From positions 33,750,710 through 33,814,709 of the forward strand of contig CM032120.1 in assembly GCA_018894105.1 (NCBI GenBank): 64,000 nt of DNA, written 5' to 3'. Position numbers and translations under genes: made by a program. Positions within the stretch are counted from its first letter, which is position 1. Each line of letters starts with the position of its first letter. The DNA comes from Jacaranda mimosifolia (Eukaryota > Streptophyta > Magnoliopsida > Lamiales > Bignoniaceae). The notes under the pieces are model-generated. The model saw only the letters and a program-made list of their open reading frames with translations. It ran no database searches and was not told the origin of the DNA. Shown piece after piece: positions 11,540-22,262 of this stretch.

Positions 11540-12263
11540 ATTTAGTGGCATCAACGTAGTGACATTTTATAAGATTATGACACAAAAAATTAATATAGTC
11601 ATAGTTATAAAATAATGTCACTATAGTATAATATTTTGTGACATTTGGTTATAAATGACAAATAAAATAGTAATATTTAATAGAAAATATCGAGATATAT
11701 TTATTTTAAAGACACTTAACTAGTGCCACTAATTTTTCTAGAAAAATGCCACTAATATATAGTTATGGTGTCATTTGAAAAAAATATCATAAAATATTTA
11801 GTGGCATTTTCTAGTATAATAATACATAAAGGTAATATGGTGTTAGTCCTAGAAAAATGCCACTATAATAAAATATTTAGTAGCATTTGATTATTAAATG
11901 ACATATAAGATAGTGGCATTTGATAAAAAATGCTAATAAAAATGTATTTTGCAGGCATTTAGCTAGTGCCACTATTTTTTTCTTAGAGATATTTATTTAT
12001 TGTATCATTTAGAAAAAAAAATATCACAAAATATGTAGTGGCACTAATTTAAAGACATTCTGTAACGTAGTGACATAAAAGAATAATATAGTGATAATTA
12101 TTGAAAAATGCCACTATATTACAATACTTAGTGGCATTTGATTAATAAATGATAAATAAAGATGAAGAAATTTGATTGAAAATGCCAACATAAATGTATT
12201 TCAAGGCATTCAACCTATGCCACTAATTTTTCTTAAATTTTTTTAATGTTATTTAATTATGGT
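11540..12263. repeat. CACTA-like element, left part: ~245-bp tandem units
   Basis: Units recur with the marker AACTAGTGCCACTAATTTTTCT or close variants at about 11714, 11954 and 12204, spacing about 240-250 bases. Each unit also contains GTGTCATTTGAAAAA, ATCA-AAAATATTTAGTGGCATTT and AAATGCCACTATA. Short GTGGCATTT / AAATGCCAC motifs in both orientations resemble the subterminal repeats of CACTA elements. The array resumes on the far side of the gypsy insertion at 24470. The left terminus of the element was not found. Confidence 0.7.
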
Positions 12264-12635
12264 TGTAGACATATTAAATTTTTAACCAATTGAGCAGTGA
12301 TACATGTAAAATAATATATTAAATATTAATTTAAAATTTTCTATTTAAATTTTGGGATATATTAAATTTAATTTCAAAAGATATATAGTTAATTTTAATT
12401 AATAATTTAATATTTATTTTATATTCAAATCAAGCATCGACACATGTCAAAGATGGAGTGTTTGCATCTATGGACCAATCAAATTAAAGATATTTGATAT
12501 TGATATTATCTTTTGATATTAAATATTATCAAATCAAATCTATATGACATTATCTCTTGACATTTGATATTATCTTATCAAAGAGATAACCTTTGAAGGG
12601 GTTCAAGTCAATCTATAAGTCTTCCATCAAGTACC

Positions 12636-12643
12636 TATATAAA
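12636..12643 (+). promoter_or_regulatory. TATA box of the gypsy 5' LTR
   Basis: TATATAAA lies about 370 bases into the LTR, followed by sequence suited to a transcription start. The 3' LTR has lost two A residues here (TATATAGG at about 23847). Confidence 0.6.
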
Positions 12644-12733
12644 GGAGTGATTCCAACTCATTTGACAACAACAAAAATTCCAGCAGATGAGAGAAACTTT
12701 GAAGGAGCCTAACAATTCTCTCAAGCAAATTTC

Positions 12734-13060
12734 AGGAGGTCCACGAAGTTCAAAGCGTTCTTCGCGAAATTCATATATTTTTTGCATTTGATTTGAGATT
12801 AAGGTGAGAAATCCTTGAATTAGTGTTATTTTTATTCAAGGAGATTCACAAAGTTCAAGGCGTTCTTCACGGAATTCATATATTTCTGGCATTTGATTCG
12901 AGATTAAAGTGCAAAGGCCTCAAATTGGCATTATTTTTATTCAAGGAGATCTACGACGTTCAAGGCATTTTTCGCGGAATCCATATATTTTTGGCGTTTG
13001 ATTCGAGATTAAGGTGCGAAGCCCTCGGATTGGCATTATCTTATTCAAATCAAATTTAAA
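12734..13060 (+). repeat. ~105-bp tandem repeats inside the LTR
   Basis: Units start near 12734, 12839 and 12944, and a shortened unit starts near 13060. The same arrangement and spacing occurs in the 3' LTR near 23943, 24048, 24153 and 24269, so the array predates this insertion. A 105-base unit is divisible by three, which produces a spurious repetitive open frame at 12823-13059. Confidence 0.85.
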
Positions 13061-13254
13061 GGAGATCCACAGCGTTGAAGGCGTTTTTCACGGAGCTCAT
13101 CAAATTCAAGATTATATTTGGAAGGGAAGAATCAGAGGAATAGATTAGAGATAGAATCCACAGTTGATTGATAGATTTTAATTTAAATTTATTTGTACAA
13201 TTTTTCTTGTTATGTATTTTTAATTATTTTGTAGATAAGAAATTTGTTGTTACA

Positions 13255-13276
13255 ATTTTGGCATGCCCAGTGGGAC
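13255..13276 (+). promoter_or_regulatory. Primer binding site region of the gypsy element
   Basis: The bases directly after the 5' LTR, ATTTTGGCATGCCCAGTGGG, are in the position of the tRNA primer binding site. The matching tRNA was not identified. Confidence 0.5.
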
Positions 13277-13321
13277 TATCTCTACCTCTCATCTCTTTCC
13301 TTCATCAAAGATTAAAGTATC

Positions 13322-14650
13322 ATGGCCACCAACAAGACTGTTGCATTGAAGATCACTACCTCAAATTCCATAAATACTAGAGTAAGAAGTGTTGGTGTCA
13401 CTACAAGAAGTATGTCCAAAAAGTTGTAATCATTTTCAGAGGTAAATCCTTCACTTGAAGTTGTGGAAAAGGCATTGCTGCATGTTGTTGATACTAAAGA
13501 AGGTGGTGGAGACTCAAAGGAAGAGTCAAAAGCATCCACTCCTTGCTCAACCTCAAGTTCCTCAAGCATAGCGCCAGTAATGGTGACAAGTGCTACAACT
13601 TTGGAGGAACAAATTGCTAATTTGACAAAGATTATTGAAGGGCTGGCAAAGCATATCTAAGCGCAAGATTCTCAAATCTCCAAGTTGATTAACAAGGTGG
13701 ATAATACTGAGACTAGTCGCGTGAAGGAGAAACAAATAGAGGCTCAAGATGAGTCGAAACATCCACAAAGATGCAGCCAATTGAAAATGAAAAGCCTAAA
13801 ATAAAGGAACTGCAAGGTTCCACCGATGGACTAATTCCTGTTAACCAGCTAAAGGAGTTTATCATGGAAACTATCAAAGACAAATTTGAAGGAAGTTCTA
13901 AATCATTTATGACTTATTCCAAGCCATATACTCAAAGGATTGACAACTTAAAGATGCTGACTAGTTATCAACCACCAAAGTTCCAGAAATTTGATGGCAA
14001 AGGCAATCTAAAACAGTATGTGACTTATTTTATCAAAATTTGTAATAATGCTGGGATGTATAAAGACTACCTAGTTAAGCACTTTGTTCGATCCTTAAAA
14101 GGCAATGCTTTTGATTGGTATACTGTCTTAGAAGCAAGCTCAATTGATAGTTAGGGACGATTGGAGCAAGAATTTCTCAATAGTTTCTACAGTACTCGAA
14201 GAACAATTAGTATGATTGAACTTACCAACTCCCTCTAGTGGAAAGAAGAACCAGTCATTGATTATATTAATCGCTGGAGAAACTTAAGCCTTAATTGCAA
14301 AGACAGATTATCTGAGGTTTTAGCCATCGAGATGTGTATTTAAGGGATGCATTGGGGACTTTGATATATTCTACAAGGAATTCAACCCAAAACATTTAAA
14401 GAATTGGCTACTCGAGCCCATGATATGGAGTTAAGCATGTTTGCTAGTGGAGTAGAAGGGCCACCAATTCAAGAGCCTCGTAAGTCTAAGGAAAAGCAAG
14501 AATTCAAGAAAGGGGGCAAACCTTTTACTAAGGCGCAGAGTAAAGAAGTTATGGCGGTGAATGCAATACCTATCAAGTTTCGTATGCGGCAGAGAGCAAA
14601 ATGGACGAAAGAAAGGATGTCTCCCAAGAAAGAGGACAAAGAAAATTAAC
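13322..14650 (+). pseudogene. Gypsy gag, broken
   Basis: The likely start is the ATG at 13322, 68 bases after the LTR. The protein begins MATNKTVALKITTSN. The Retrotrans_gag core lies at about 13960-14160 (FQKFDGKGN, CNNAGMYKDYLVKHFVRSLKG, AFDWYTVL) and continues after a stop as EFLNSFYSTRRT. Reading frame changes near 13760 and again near 14600, and in-frame stops occur near 13428, 13660, 14152, 14237 and 14341. The C-terminal part is lysine-rich ([13 protein letters not shown]). Gag would form the particle that packages the element's RNA. In this state no full-length Gag can be made. Confidence 0.85.
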
Positions 14651-15224
14651 TTTAAAGGAGATGCAGGCTAAGACATACCCACTCCTCGATTCTGATGTCT
14701 TTGGAATATTTGTTGATTTGCTAAATGCAAATCTCATTGAATTACCTGAAATGAAGCAACTTGAAGAAACTGGGAAAATTGATGACCCAAAGTATTGCAA
14801 GTACCATTGATTGGTGGGTCACCCAATCTATGACTGCTTCGTATTCAAAGATAAAGTGATGTAATTGGCCCGACAAGGGAAAATCTCACTTAAGGAGGAT
14901 AATGCTATCTCAAATCATGCTACTATCGAGATTGAAAATGATGTACTTGGTGATCACAATAGTGACACTGCGTGCTACATGATAAGTGAAGAAAATATTT
15001 TCTCTAGTGAAGCATGTTTATCTGATGAAGAAAATCATGATGTAACTAAGGAGTGCATGTCGGCAATAACTTTCACTGATGAATATTTGTTGCTTGGCTC
15101 TAAGCCCCACAATAGGACACTATTTGTAATTGGCTATGCTTGTGAGCATAAAATAAATAAAATTTTGATTGATGGAGGCTCTGTAGTCAATATTTTGCCA
15201 TTGTGTGTGATGAAGGATTTATGA
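14601..15224 (+). pseudogene. Gypsy gag C-terminus and aspartic protease
   Basis: Reading continues in a different frame from gag. KTYPLLDSDVF and CKYHxLVGHPIYDC, a zinc-knuckle-like remnant, precede the protease. The protease catalytic block reads ILIDGGSVVNILP at about 15160-15200, with the D-G-G form used by plant gypsy proteases in place of D-T/S-G. A stop at 15224 cuts the domain after VMKDL. Further fragments follow at 15463-15780. The protease would cleave the Gag-Pol polyprotein. Stops near 14810 and 14862 also interrupt it. Confidence 0.8.
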
Positions 15225-16940
15225 ATCTCCACAGATGAGTTGACAAAAAGTCACCTAATGATCTAAGGGTTCAATCAAGGGGTAAAGGGCTCTCGGAATA
15301 ATAAGGGTAAAGTTATTAATGGAGGATATGTTGTCAGCAGCATTATTTCATGTCATAGATGCCAAGACATCATACAATACGCTTTTAGACCGACCTTGGT
15401 TACATGAAAATGGTGTAGTTCCTTCTAATTGGCACCAATGTTTCAAGTATTGTTGAGAAAATGTGGTAAAAAAAATGCTTGGAGATAGCAAACCTTTCAT
15501 TGAAGCTGAATCACACTTAGCAGATGCCAAATACTACACTGAAAGTATGAAAACTGCTAAGGCTAAAGAACAAGAGGAATCCAAGAAACAAGATGATCTT
15601 GATGGAGGAAACAATGTTAAAGACTTGACTCCAGCATGCAGCGGTGAAGATCACATAAACAAAGAGTCACCTCTGGTAGGATTTGAGTTATTGAAAGAAT
15701 TGACATTTCCTATAACCAAGCTTTATGTGAAGAAGCCATCCCCTCAACCGCTGAAAGGGTTTGTTCGCGCAACTCAATGAGTCAAGAAGGAACATGGAGA
15801 ATCTCTACATCTTCATAATAAGAGTTGATTTGATCTAAAAGCTTATAAACTTCTTGTTAAAGTAGGATATAATCCACAAAACATTCCATTTTGGAAAAAC
15901 ATTCCATTTTGGAAAAACTCCCTCCTGAGGCTTCTGGAAAGCAAATGTATAGACTTAATACTACCCAAAAGATGTTGAAGGAAAAAGGGCATGGTGTTCA
16001 AAGTTCTCGAACGGGACTTGGATTTGTCCCTCAGAATCCTATTCGTATTGCGATTAGGAGAGCCAGTAGTAATCATATAGTTAGAGAGGAATTTTTCTTA
16101 ACAAATGATATTTTTGATGAAAATGGGAAGAAAGTCCCGCGACTCTCAGTTTTTGATAAACTTGGAAAGTTGCGGCATAAAAAACCCCATAATCAAAAAT
16201 TGAATTCATCAAAAATGCCAAAGTATTTGAAGTGGGTTAGCGAGCCAAAAAAGCTAAGGAGTTCAATTCTTTCATGCATGAAGCGGTGCTCCATTTTACA
16301 TATATCATGTGGTAGAACTTTGAAGGTTAAATTGCAAACCATTATCTTCACGGGAACTCAAACGGATGCAAAGGACGATAGAGAAAGTGTGGCCTCTTCA
16401 TATCATATTGTTGATAGTAATAGTCGGCCAACTCGTCAAAATACTATAGATCGTCTTTCCAAGCAAATCTCCAAGCTTGTCCATAGAGGTTGCATAACTG
16501 AGAAAGATAGCATCATGAAGACGGTCCATATAAGAAAAAAGGGTGGACAAACAAGGGCATGCGTGGAATTCAAGAAGATTGAACCTGTGAAGAGGATATT
16601 GCGCCAACATACCATATTACTTTGAGTAAAGAATTTTTGATTGAAGAAGAAGATGTTGAAACTACTCATCCTAAATTTGAAAAAGGTGTTAAGGCCACTG
16701 TAGATGAATTAAAAGAGATTAATTTAGGTGATGCCAATGATATTCGGCCTATCTATGTACATTAGTACTTTGTTAACTGTTAAGGAATAAGAAGTATATA
16801 TTGAGCTATTACATGAATTCAAAGATGTGTTTACATGGTTGTACAAAGAGATGCCTGGATCAGATCCAAAGGTGGCGGCCCATCATTTATCAGTAAAGAA
16901 AGAAACCCGTCTAGTCAAACAAGCTCAAAGTCGATTTCAC
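15225..16940 (+). pseudogene. Linker between protease and reverse transcriptase
   Basis: Weakly conserved pol linker. Two open stretches (15463-15780 and 15891-16625) are separated by stops. The second contains arginine- and lysine-rich sequence with RTGLGFVPQNPIRIAIRRAS, the kind of spacer seen before reverse transcriptase in Tat-lineage elements. A 17-base direct repeat (AACATTCCATTTTGGAA) is visible around 15880-15915. No separate gene is claimed. Confidence 0.55.
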
Positions 16941-17560
16941 CCTGAATTGGTTCCTTTGATTAAAGCTGAAGTAAATAAGCTTATTGAGGTTGGGTTCATT
17001 TGAGAAGTTAAGTATCCAACTTGGATCTCCAGTATTGTCCTAGTAAGAAAGAAAAATGGTCAAATTTGAATTTGTGTTGACTTTAGAGACTTGAATGGTG
17101 TTTGTCCTAAGGATGATTTTCTATTGCCCATTGTCGAACTCATGATTGATGCCACCACAAGGCATAAAGCACTATCATTTATGGATGGATCATCCGGGTA
17201 TAATCAAATACATATGTCACCAAAAGATGAGGAGTTGACAGCATTTCATACTCCTGAGGGTATATACTACTATAAAGTGATGCCGTCTGGGTTGAAGAAT
17301 GCTGGTGCCATATATCAAAGAGCTATGCAGAAGATTTTTGATGATATGGTCCATAAGAACATTGAATGTTATGTTGATGACGTAGTTGTCATGTCCAAAA
17401 GGCAAGAAAATCATCTCCAAGATTTAGACAAGTTTTTGAGAACTTGAGAAAATATCAACTCAAAATGAACCCATTAAAGTGTGCATTTGGTGTTACATCG
17501 GGGAAGTTTTTGGGATTCATTGTTCGTCATTGAGGCATAGAAATTGAGAAAGCAAAGATT
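16941..17560 (+). pseudogene. Gypsy reverse transcriptase
   Basis: Conserved blocks appear in order: EVNKLIEVGFI, VLVRKKNGQI, VDFRDLNGVCPKDDF at about 17074, FMDGSSGYNQI, TAFHTPEGIYYYKVMPSGLK and the catalytic YVDD at 17370-17381. The FMDGSSGYNQI block keeps the first catalytic aspartate. Stops at about 17001, 17069 and 17445 interrupt the frame. The enzyme would copy the element RNA into DNA. The protein cannot be made in one piece, although the active-site residues survive. Confidence 0.92.
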
Positions 17561-17574
17561 GATGTAATTTTGAA

Positions 17575-18180
17575 ATGCCAAAACTTCGAGACATCCATGA
17601 ACTCAAAAGTTTGCAAGGAAAATTAGCTTATCTTTGGAGATTCATATCAAATTTAACTAGTAGATGTCAACCATTCAGCTGTTTAATGAAGAAACGCATT
17701 CCATTTGAATGTAATAAAGCTTGTAGCAATGCTTTTAAGAGTATAAAAGCTTATCTGATGAGACCTCCTGTGTTGGTCGCACCAATACCTGGACGCCCAA
17801 TGATCCTTTATATCGCTGCTCAAGAATGTTCTGTTGGAGCTTTACTAGCACAAGGAAATGATGAAGGGAAAGAAAATGCCTTGTACTACCTAAGCAGAAT
17901 GACGACGCCAAATGAGCTTAAATATTCGCCAATTGAAAAAATATGTTTAGCTCTAATTTTTGCAATCCAAAAGTTGAAGCATTATTTTTAGGCTCATACT
18001 GTTCGTCTTGTCTCAAAAGCAAATTTATTAAATTATGTCATGTCAAAACCTATCATATCTGATAGACTCGCAATGTGGTACCTACAGTTACAACAATTTG
18101 AGATTGTCTATATTCCGAAAAAGGTAGTAAAAGGACAAGTTTTGGCTGACTTCTTAACTAATTATCCCATCCCTGCTGAG
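17575..18180 (+). pseudogene. Gypsy RNase H (first domain)
   Basis: SLQGKLAYLWRFISNLTSR is the connection block after reverse transcriptase. MILYIAAQECSVGALLAQ, YYLSRMTTPNELKYSPIEK and QFEIVYIPKKVVKGQVLADF follow, which is the standard gypsy RNase H. The usual catalytic aspartate in the first strand (LYLD/LYLA in this clade) is alanine here, as is common for the degenerate tether domain of Tat elements. A stop near 17991 interrupts it. Confidence 0.85.
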
Positions 18181-18239
18181 TAGGAATTATTTGATGACCT
18201 ACCTGATGAAGATGTCTCGGTAGTTGAAATTACACCTCC

Positions 18240-18666
18240 TTGGAAGACGTACTTTGATGGAGCATCCCATAGAGAAGGAGCTGGTGCTGGAGTGGTATTC
18301 ATCACATCAAATGATGAAGTATTACCATATTCCTTCCCTTTAACTAACAATTGTTCAAACAATGTTGCTGAATATCAAGCTCTAATTTTTGGGTTGGAGA
18401 TCGCGATTGACATAAAATAGTTGCGCCTTAAAGTCTATAAAGATTCTAAGTTAGTGGTCAACCAGTTGCTTGGATCATATAAAGTTAAGAAGCTTGAATT
18501 ACTCCCATACTTTAATTATGCAAAAAGACTCATTAGATGGCTTGGGGATGTAGAAATTGAACATGTGCCAAGGAAGAAAAACAAGCAAGTTGATGCGTTA
18601 GCTAAATTGGCATCTTCACTTACTATACCTGAAAATGAAGTACGAATTCCAATATGTCAAAGTTAG
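18240..18666 (+). pseudogene. Second, archaeal-type RNase H of the Tat lineage
   Basis: The blocks YFDGASHREGAGAGVVF, NNVAEYQALIFGLE, KVYKDSKLVVNQL and KKNKQVDALAKLASS give the D-E-D-D set expected of the archaeal-type RNase H that Tat elements carry in addition to the ordinary domain. A stop near 18418 separates the first two blocks from the last two. This second domain is the main sequence basis for the lineage call. Confidence 0.88.
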
Positions 18667-18689
18667 GTTGTACTGCTAATTTTCAAAAA

Positions 18690-19850
18690 TGAGGATTGTG
18701 AAGAAGATGAAAACCATGTTGTTCAAGTATTTGAGATAGAGAAAGAAGATTGGCACCAACCAATTGTAGACTACTTGAAGTATGAAAAGTTACCAAATGA
18801 TCCACGTGAAAGAGTCGATATTTGATGTCGCGTGGCTCTCTTCATCTACTACAAAGATGTGCTTTATAGGCGGTCATTTGATGAAGTCTTCTTGGATGTT
18901 TAAGTGATGATGAAGCTATCCAAACCATGGAAGAAGCTCATTCTGGAGTTTATGGAACTCATCAGTCGGGTCCGAAATTACATTTTTGAATAAAAAGAAT
19001 GGGTTACTACTAGCTAAAAATGGTAAAAGATTGCATGGATTATGCTCAAAGATGTCAAGTTTGCCAATTTCATGCAAATTTCATTCACCAACCACCCGAG
19101 CCATTGCATCCGACTATTGCTTTATGGCCATTTGATGCTTGGGAATTAGATATAGTTGGACCCATGAAAAAGTCTTCTGCTCGGCACTTGTATATTTTGG
19201 CTGCAATAGAGTATTTCTCTAAGTCGGCTAAAGCAGTACCCCTCAAAGAAGTAAAGAAGGAAAATGTTGCTGACTTGATCCGCATCAACATTATATATCG
19301 CTCTGGGGTTCCTCGATACATAATCACTAATAATGGAAAGCCCTTTAGTAATAGTCGAATAGATAAACTTTATCAGAAGTTTAGTTTCAAGCAGAGGAAA
19401 TCTTCTGTGTACTATGCCGCGGCTAATGGTCTTGCTGAGGCATTCGATAAAACTATGTGTAATTTATTGAAGAAAGTAGACTCAAAGTCGAAGAGGGATT
19501 GGCACGAAAGGATCAGATAAGCTTTATGGGCATATCAAACTCCTCATAGAACACCTACACAGCAACTTCGTATTCATTGGTTTATGGTGTCAAAGTTGTT
19601 TTACCTTTTGAGCAGCAAATTCCATCATTAAGGATAGCCATACAAGAAGGATTGACTGAGGAAGGAAATGCACGTTTATATCTTGAAGAATTGGAGACCC
19701 CTGATGAGAAAAGGTTGGAAGCACAACAAATACTTGAGTGTTATCAAGCTAGGCTCTCCAGGGCGTTTAACAAGAAGGTGCGATCATGTTCTTTTCAAGT
19801 TGGAGTTTGGTGCTTGTTGTGAGAAGCCCCATCATCATGACTCATCGAAC
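18690..19850 (+). pseudogene. Gypsy integrase
   Basis: The zinc-binding half is present (EAHSGVYGTHQ in another frame, then CMDYAQRCQVCQ). The DDE core shows WELDIVGPM with the first aspartate and GLAEAFDKTM with the glutamate. The second aspartate is replaced: the expected ITDNG reads IITNNG, with Asn at 19329-19331. The frame shifts after about 19520; the C-terminal part (MVYGVKVVLPFEQQIPSLRI) is in another frame at 19577-19822. Loss of a DDE residue, frameshifts and stops all argue against activity. Confidence 0.88.
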
Positions 19851-20379
19851 TGAGAATAAGTTCACATCAAAATGGGATGGTCCTTATGTTATACAAATGG
19901 TGCATATAAGTTGGTTGCTGAAGACGGATTAAGAATTGGCCCTATAAATGGGAAGTTCTTGAAGTGCAACTATGAATAAAGTTGGGAGATTGCTCCTTGA
20001 CGCACGAGCCTAAACTACATGTTGCTCCTTGACGCACAAGCTTAAAATGCATGTTACTCTTGACCCATATGAGTATAAATTGTGAACGGTACCACCACAG
20101 GTAAAACTACTAACTTACTCCACCAAAGATAGTGCATGTGGTTAAATTGCCAATTTACCCCACAAAAGGTATTTTATATGGTTAAAAAATCAAATACCCC
20201 ACTTAGTCCAAGATGGTTAAGCGATGGATATTCCTAACCTGCATGAGTATAAACTGTGAACGGAACCCCCCCTAAAATGATGCTTTCTTTGAACTACATT
20301 ATGACTTGATCCCTTTATTGGGCACATAGGCAGCTTAGATATTCTCTAAGTTTAGTCATGAGTTTATTTTAAATTATAT

Positions 20380-20790
20380 TTTTTTCCTTGATTTAAAAGA
20401 AAGAAAGGTAGTTTAGTTGTTTTTATTAAGTCTGAATTTTTAGTAGTTTAATTGCTTTTTATTATTAAGTTTGAGTTTTTAGTTTGTTAAGTTTTCTTAA
20501 AAAATAATAGTTTAATTATTTTTATTAAGTTTGAGTTTGTTAAGTTAAAAAAAAAAAAAAAACAGGTAGTTTAGTTGTTTTTTTAAAGTTTGAGTTTTTT
20601 TTTTCTGGTAATTTAATTATTTGAGTTTTTAGTTAGTTAAGTTTAAGGGAAAAAAAATATAGTTTAGTTGTTTTTATTAAATTTGAGTTTTTAGTAGTTT
20701 AATTGTCTTCATTAAGTTTGAGTTTTTAGTTTGTTAAGTTTAAAAAAAAAAAGTAGTTTTAGTTGTTTGAGTTTAAAAAAAAAATCAAAA
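20380..20790. repeat. AT-rich degenerate tandem repeat behind pol
   Basis: About a dozen imperfect copies of a unit near 28-45 bases long, built on TTTTATTAAGTTTGAGTTTTTAGT and GTTAAGTTTAA with poly-A tracts. It lies between integrase and the antisense gene remnant. Long non-coding spacers with tandem repeats are usual in Tat elements. Confidence 0.75.
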
Positions 20791-20920
20791 GATTGCAAGA
20801 TAGAAAATAAAAAAAAATTCTATTATGTAATCTAAAAAACATAAATAAATAAATAAATGCAACATAGTTTATTTTTTATAAAAAAAAAGCGCGAAAAGTT
20901 CTAAACAATTTTCAAATAAA

Positions 20921-21760
20921 AGGACTCAAGTTCTTCAATGTTTCCTCGACATCATCCAAGTGTTCCATTGAAGTTTGCAAATGCTCAACCACTTGATTAC
21001 TCAATGGATGAATACTCTTGATAGTAGCAATTTACTCTTCAATCTCATGAATTTTAGCTTGAGCACTTTGAAGAAGTTGTTGGCGTCTCAATGATGAAAT
21101 CAAATTCTTCTTAAATTCCTTCAAATTATCAAGCTCATTTCCAACACATTCCAACTCTTCTTGGGTGGATTGAATTTGATTCACTTCTTTTCTTTTTCTA
21201 GTTTGAGCTTTATGGAGACGATTTTTGACTTCATCTAATTGTTGTGCAAGAAGCTTATTGGATGCTTTCTCAAAAGATGCTGACTTTACTTCATCATAAG
21301 CGATAGCCTTGTCAAATAATTTTTGCAATAATTATTCCACATTGGAGATGTCAAATTTGCTGAAGCCCCTCATTGATTCAAGCACAAATTGAACACTTTC
21401 TTTGATAGATGAGAGAGATTCAAGTGGAGTATTTGCTATTCTCTTGCGAAGGTCATCCCACAACATTTGAAGATGTTTTCTTTCTGATAATTAAATACAA
21501 ATTCCACACCTTTATATATTGAAATTGGAGCACAAGGAGAGTTGGTTTATTTGATGGTTGATGATGAATTAGTTCATTTGGAGGATGATGGTGAATTGCC
21601 CCTAAAGCTTACACATTGGAAATCTTACTTGAAGAAGTCTCCTGGGATCACCCCTCTATATAAAGCAAGTTTGTTAGTCTTTCCCATTCCCAATATCCTT
21701 TGATATAGTGGAATTCACCATTAAATTGAAAAGTATCTCCCTCATTGGCCTTGCCTTCAA
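20921..21760 (-). pseudogene. Antisense gene remnant, plant-mobile-domain-like
   Basis: On the strand opposite gag-pol the translation is coherent. From the N-terminal side it reads ANEGDTFQFNGEFHYIKGYW and EWERLTNLL (about 21660-21760), then SIYKGVEFVFNYQKE, LWDDLRKRIANTPLESLSSI, MRGFSKFDISNVE, a stop near 21330, and a strongly charged coiled coil to about 20921 (QLDEVKNRLHKAQTRKRKEV, LRRQQLLQSAQAK). The HYxKGYWEW block resembles the start of plant mobile domain proteins of the MAIN/MAIL type, a family known to occur in gypsy elements and Mutator elements. At least one frameshift near 21490 and several stops break it. The coiled-coil segment 21032-21328 is still open. The family call is an inference from short motifs. 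Confidence 0.45.
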
Positions 21761-22262
21761 TGATGTTACGACCCAATGTAGATAGAAGAATTAATTTATT
21801 TGATTGTTGGTGATGAATTAATTCATTTGGAAGACAATAGTGAGTTGCCCTTATAGTTTACTCCTTGCAAGTTTTGGGAACACTCCTCCGTATAAAGCAA
21901 ATTCGCCAGTCTTGGCTACTCAATGTATCTTTTGATGTATTAATTTGCCATCATATTAAGGAATATCTCCCCACTTGGCTTTGCCCTCAATGATGTTGAA
22001 ATCCAATGATGGCAGAAAAGTTAGTTCGTTTATGACGAATTAATTCGTTTGGAGGACAATAATGAGTTGCCCTTAAAGCCCACACCTTGTAAGTCATAAT
22101 ATCTTAGGTCTATTAATGCTGCAACTCAATGTTGAAGAAGAATTAGTTTGATTGATTGTTGATGACGAATTAGTTCATTTGGAGGGCAATAATGAGTTGC
22201 CGTTAAAGCCCACACCTTGGAAGTCTTGATCTCTTGGGTCCATTAAATCAGCCTTGGCTACT
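21560..22262. repeat. Degenerate tandem duplications within the antisense gene
   Basis: A block marked by GATGACGAATTAGTTCATTT followed by GGAGGRCAATAATGAGTTGCC recurs near 21560, 21809, 22030 and 22160. The first two copies continue with AAGCAA-TT-G-CAGTCTT and the antisense KGYWEW-coding segment, the second in damaged form at about 21894-21945. Spacing falls from about 249 to 221 to 130 bases. This suggests serial duplication of an exon-sized piece of the antisense gene. Confidence 0.65.

Larger units (their letters stand above)
12264..13254 (+). repeat. 5' LTR of the gypsy element
   Basis: It begins TGTAGACATATT and ends TTGTTGTTACA. A TATA box (TATATAAA) lies at 12636-12643. From about 12734 it holds three ~105-bp tandem units and a shortened fourth (starts near 12734, 12839, 12944, 13060), each containing AGGAGATCCACGA-GTTCAAG and GTTTGATTCGAGATTAAGG. 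In the first ~190 aligned bases about ten positions differ from the 3' LTR by eye. Confidence 0.95.

Noticed and set aside
12823..13059. Repetitive plus-strand frame in the gypsy LTR, and its counterpart at 24002-24268
   Set aside because: The LTR tandem unit is 105 bases, a multiple of three, so open frames repeat automatically; LTRs do not encode proteins.
13399..13410. CACTACAAGAAG, resembling a CACTA terminus
   Set aside because: It lies inside the gag reading frame (VTTRSMSKK) of the gypsy element and has no partner end or target duplication.
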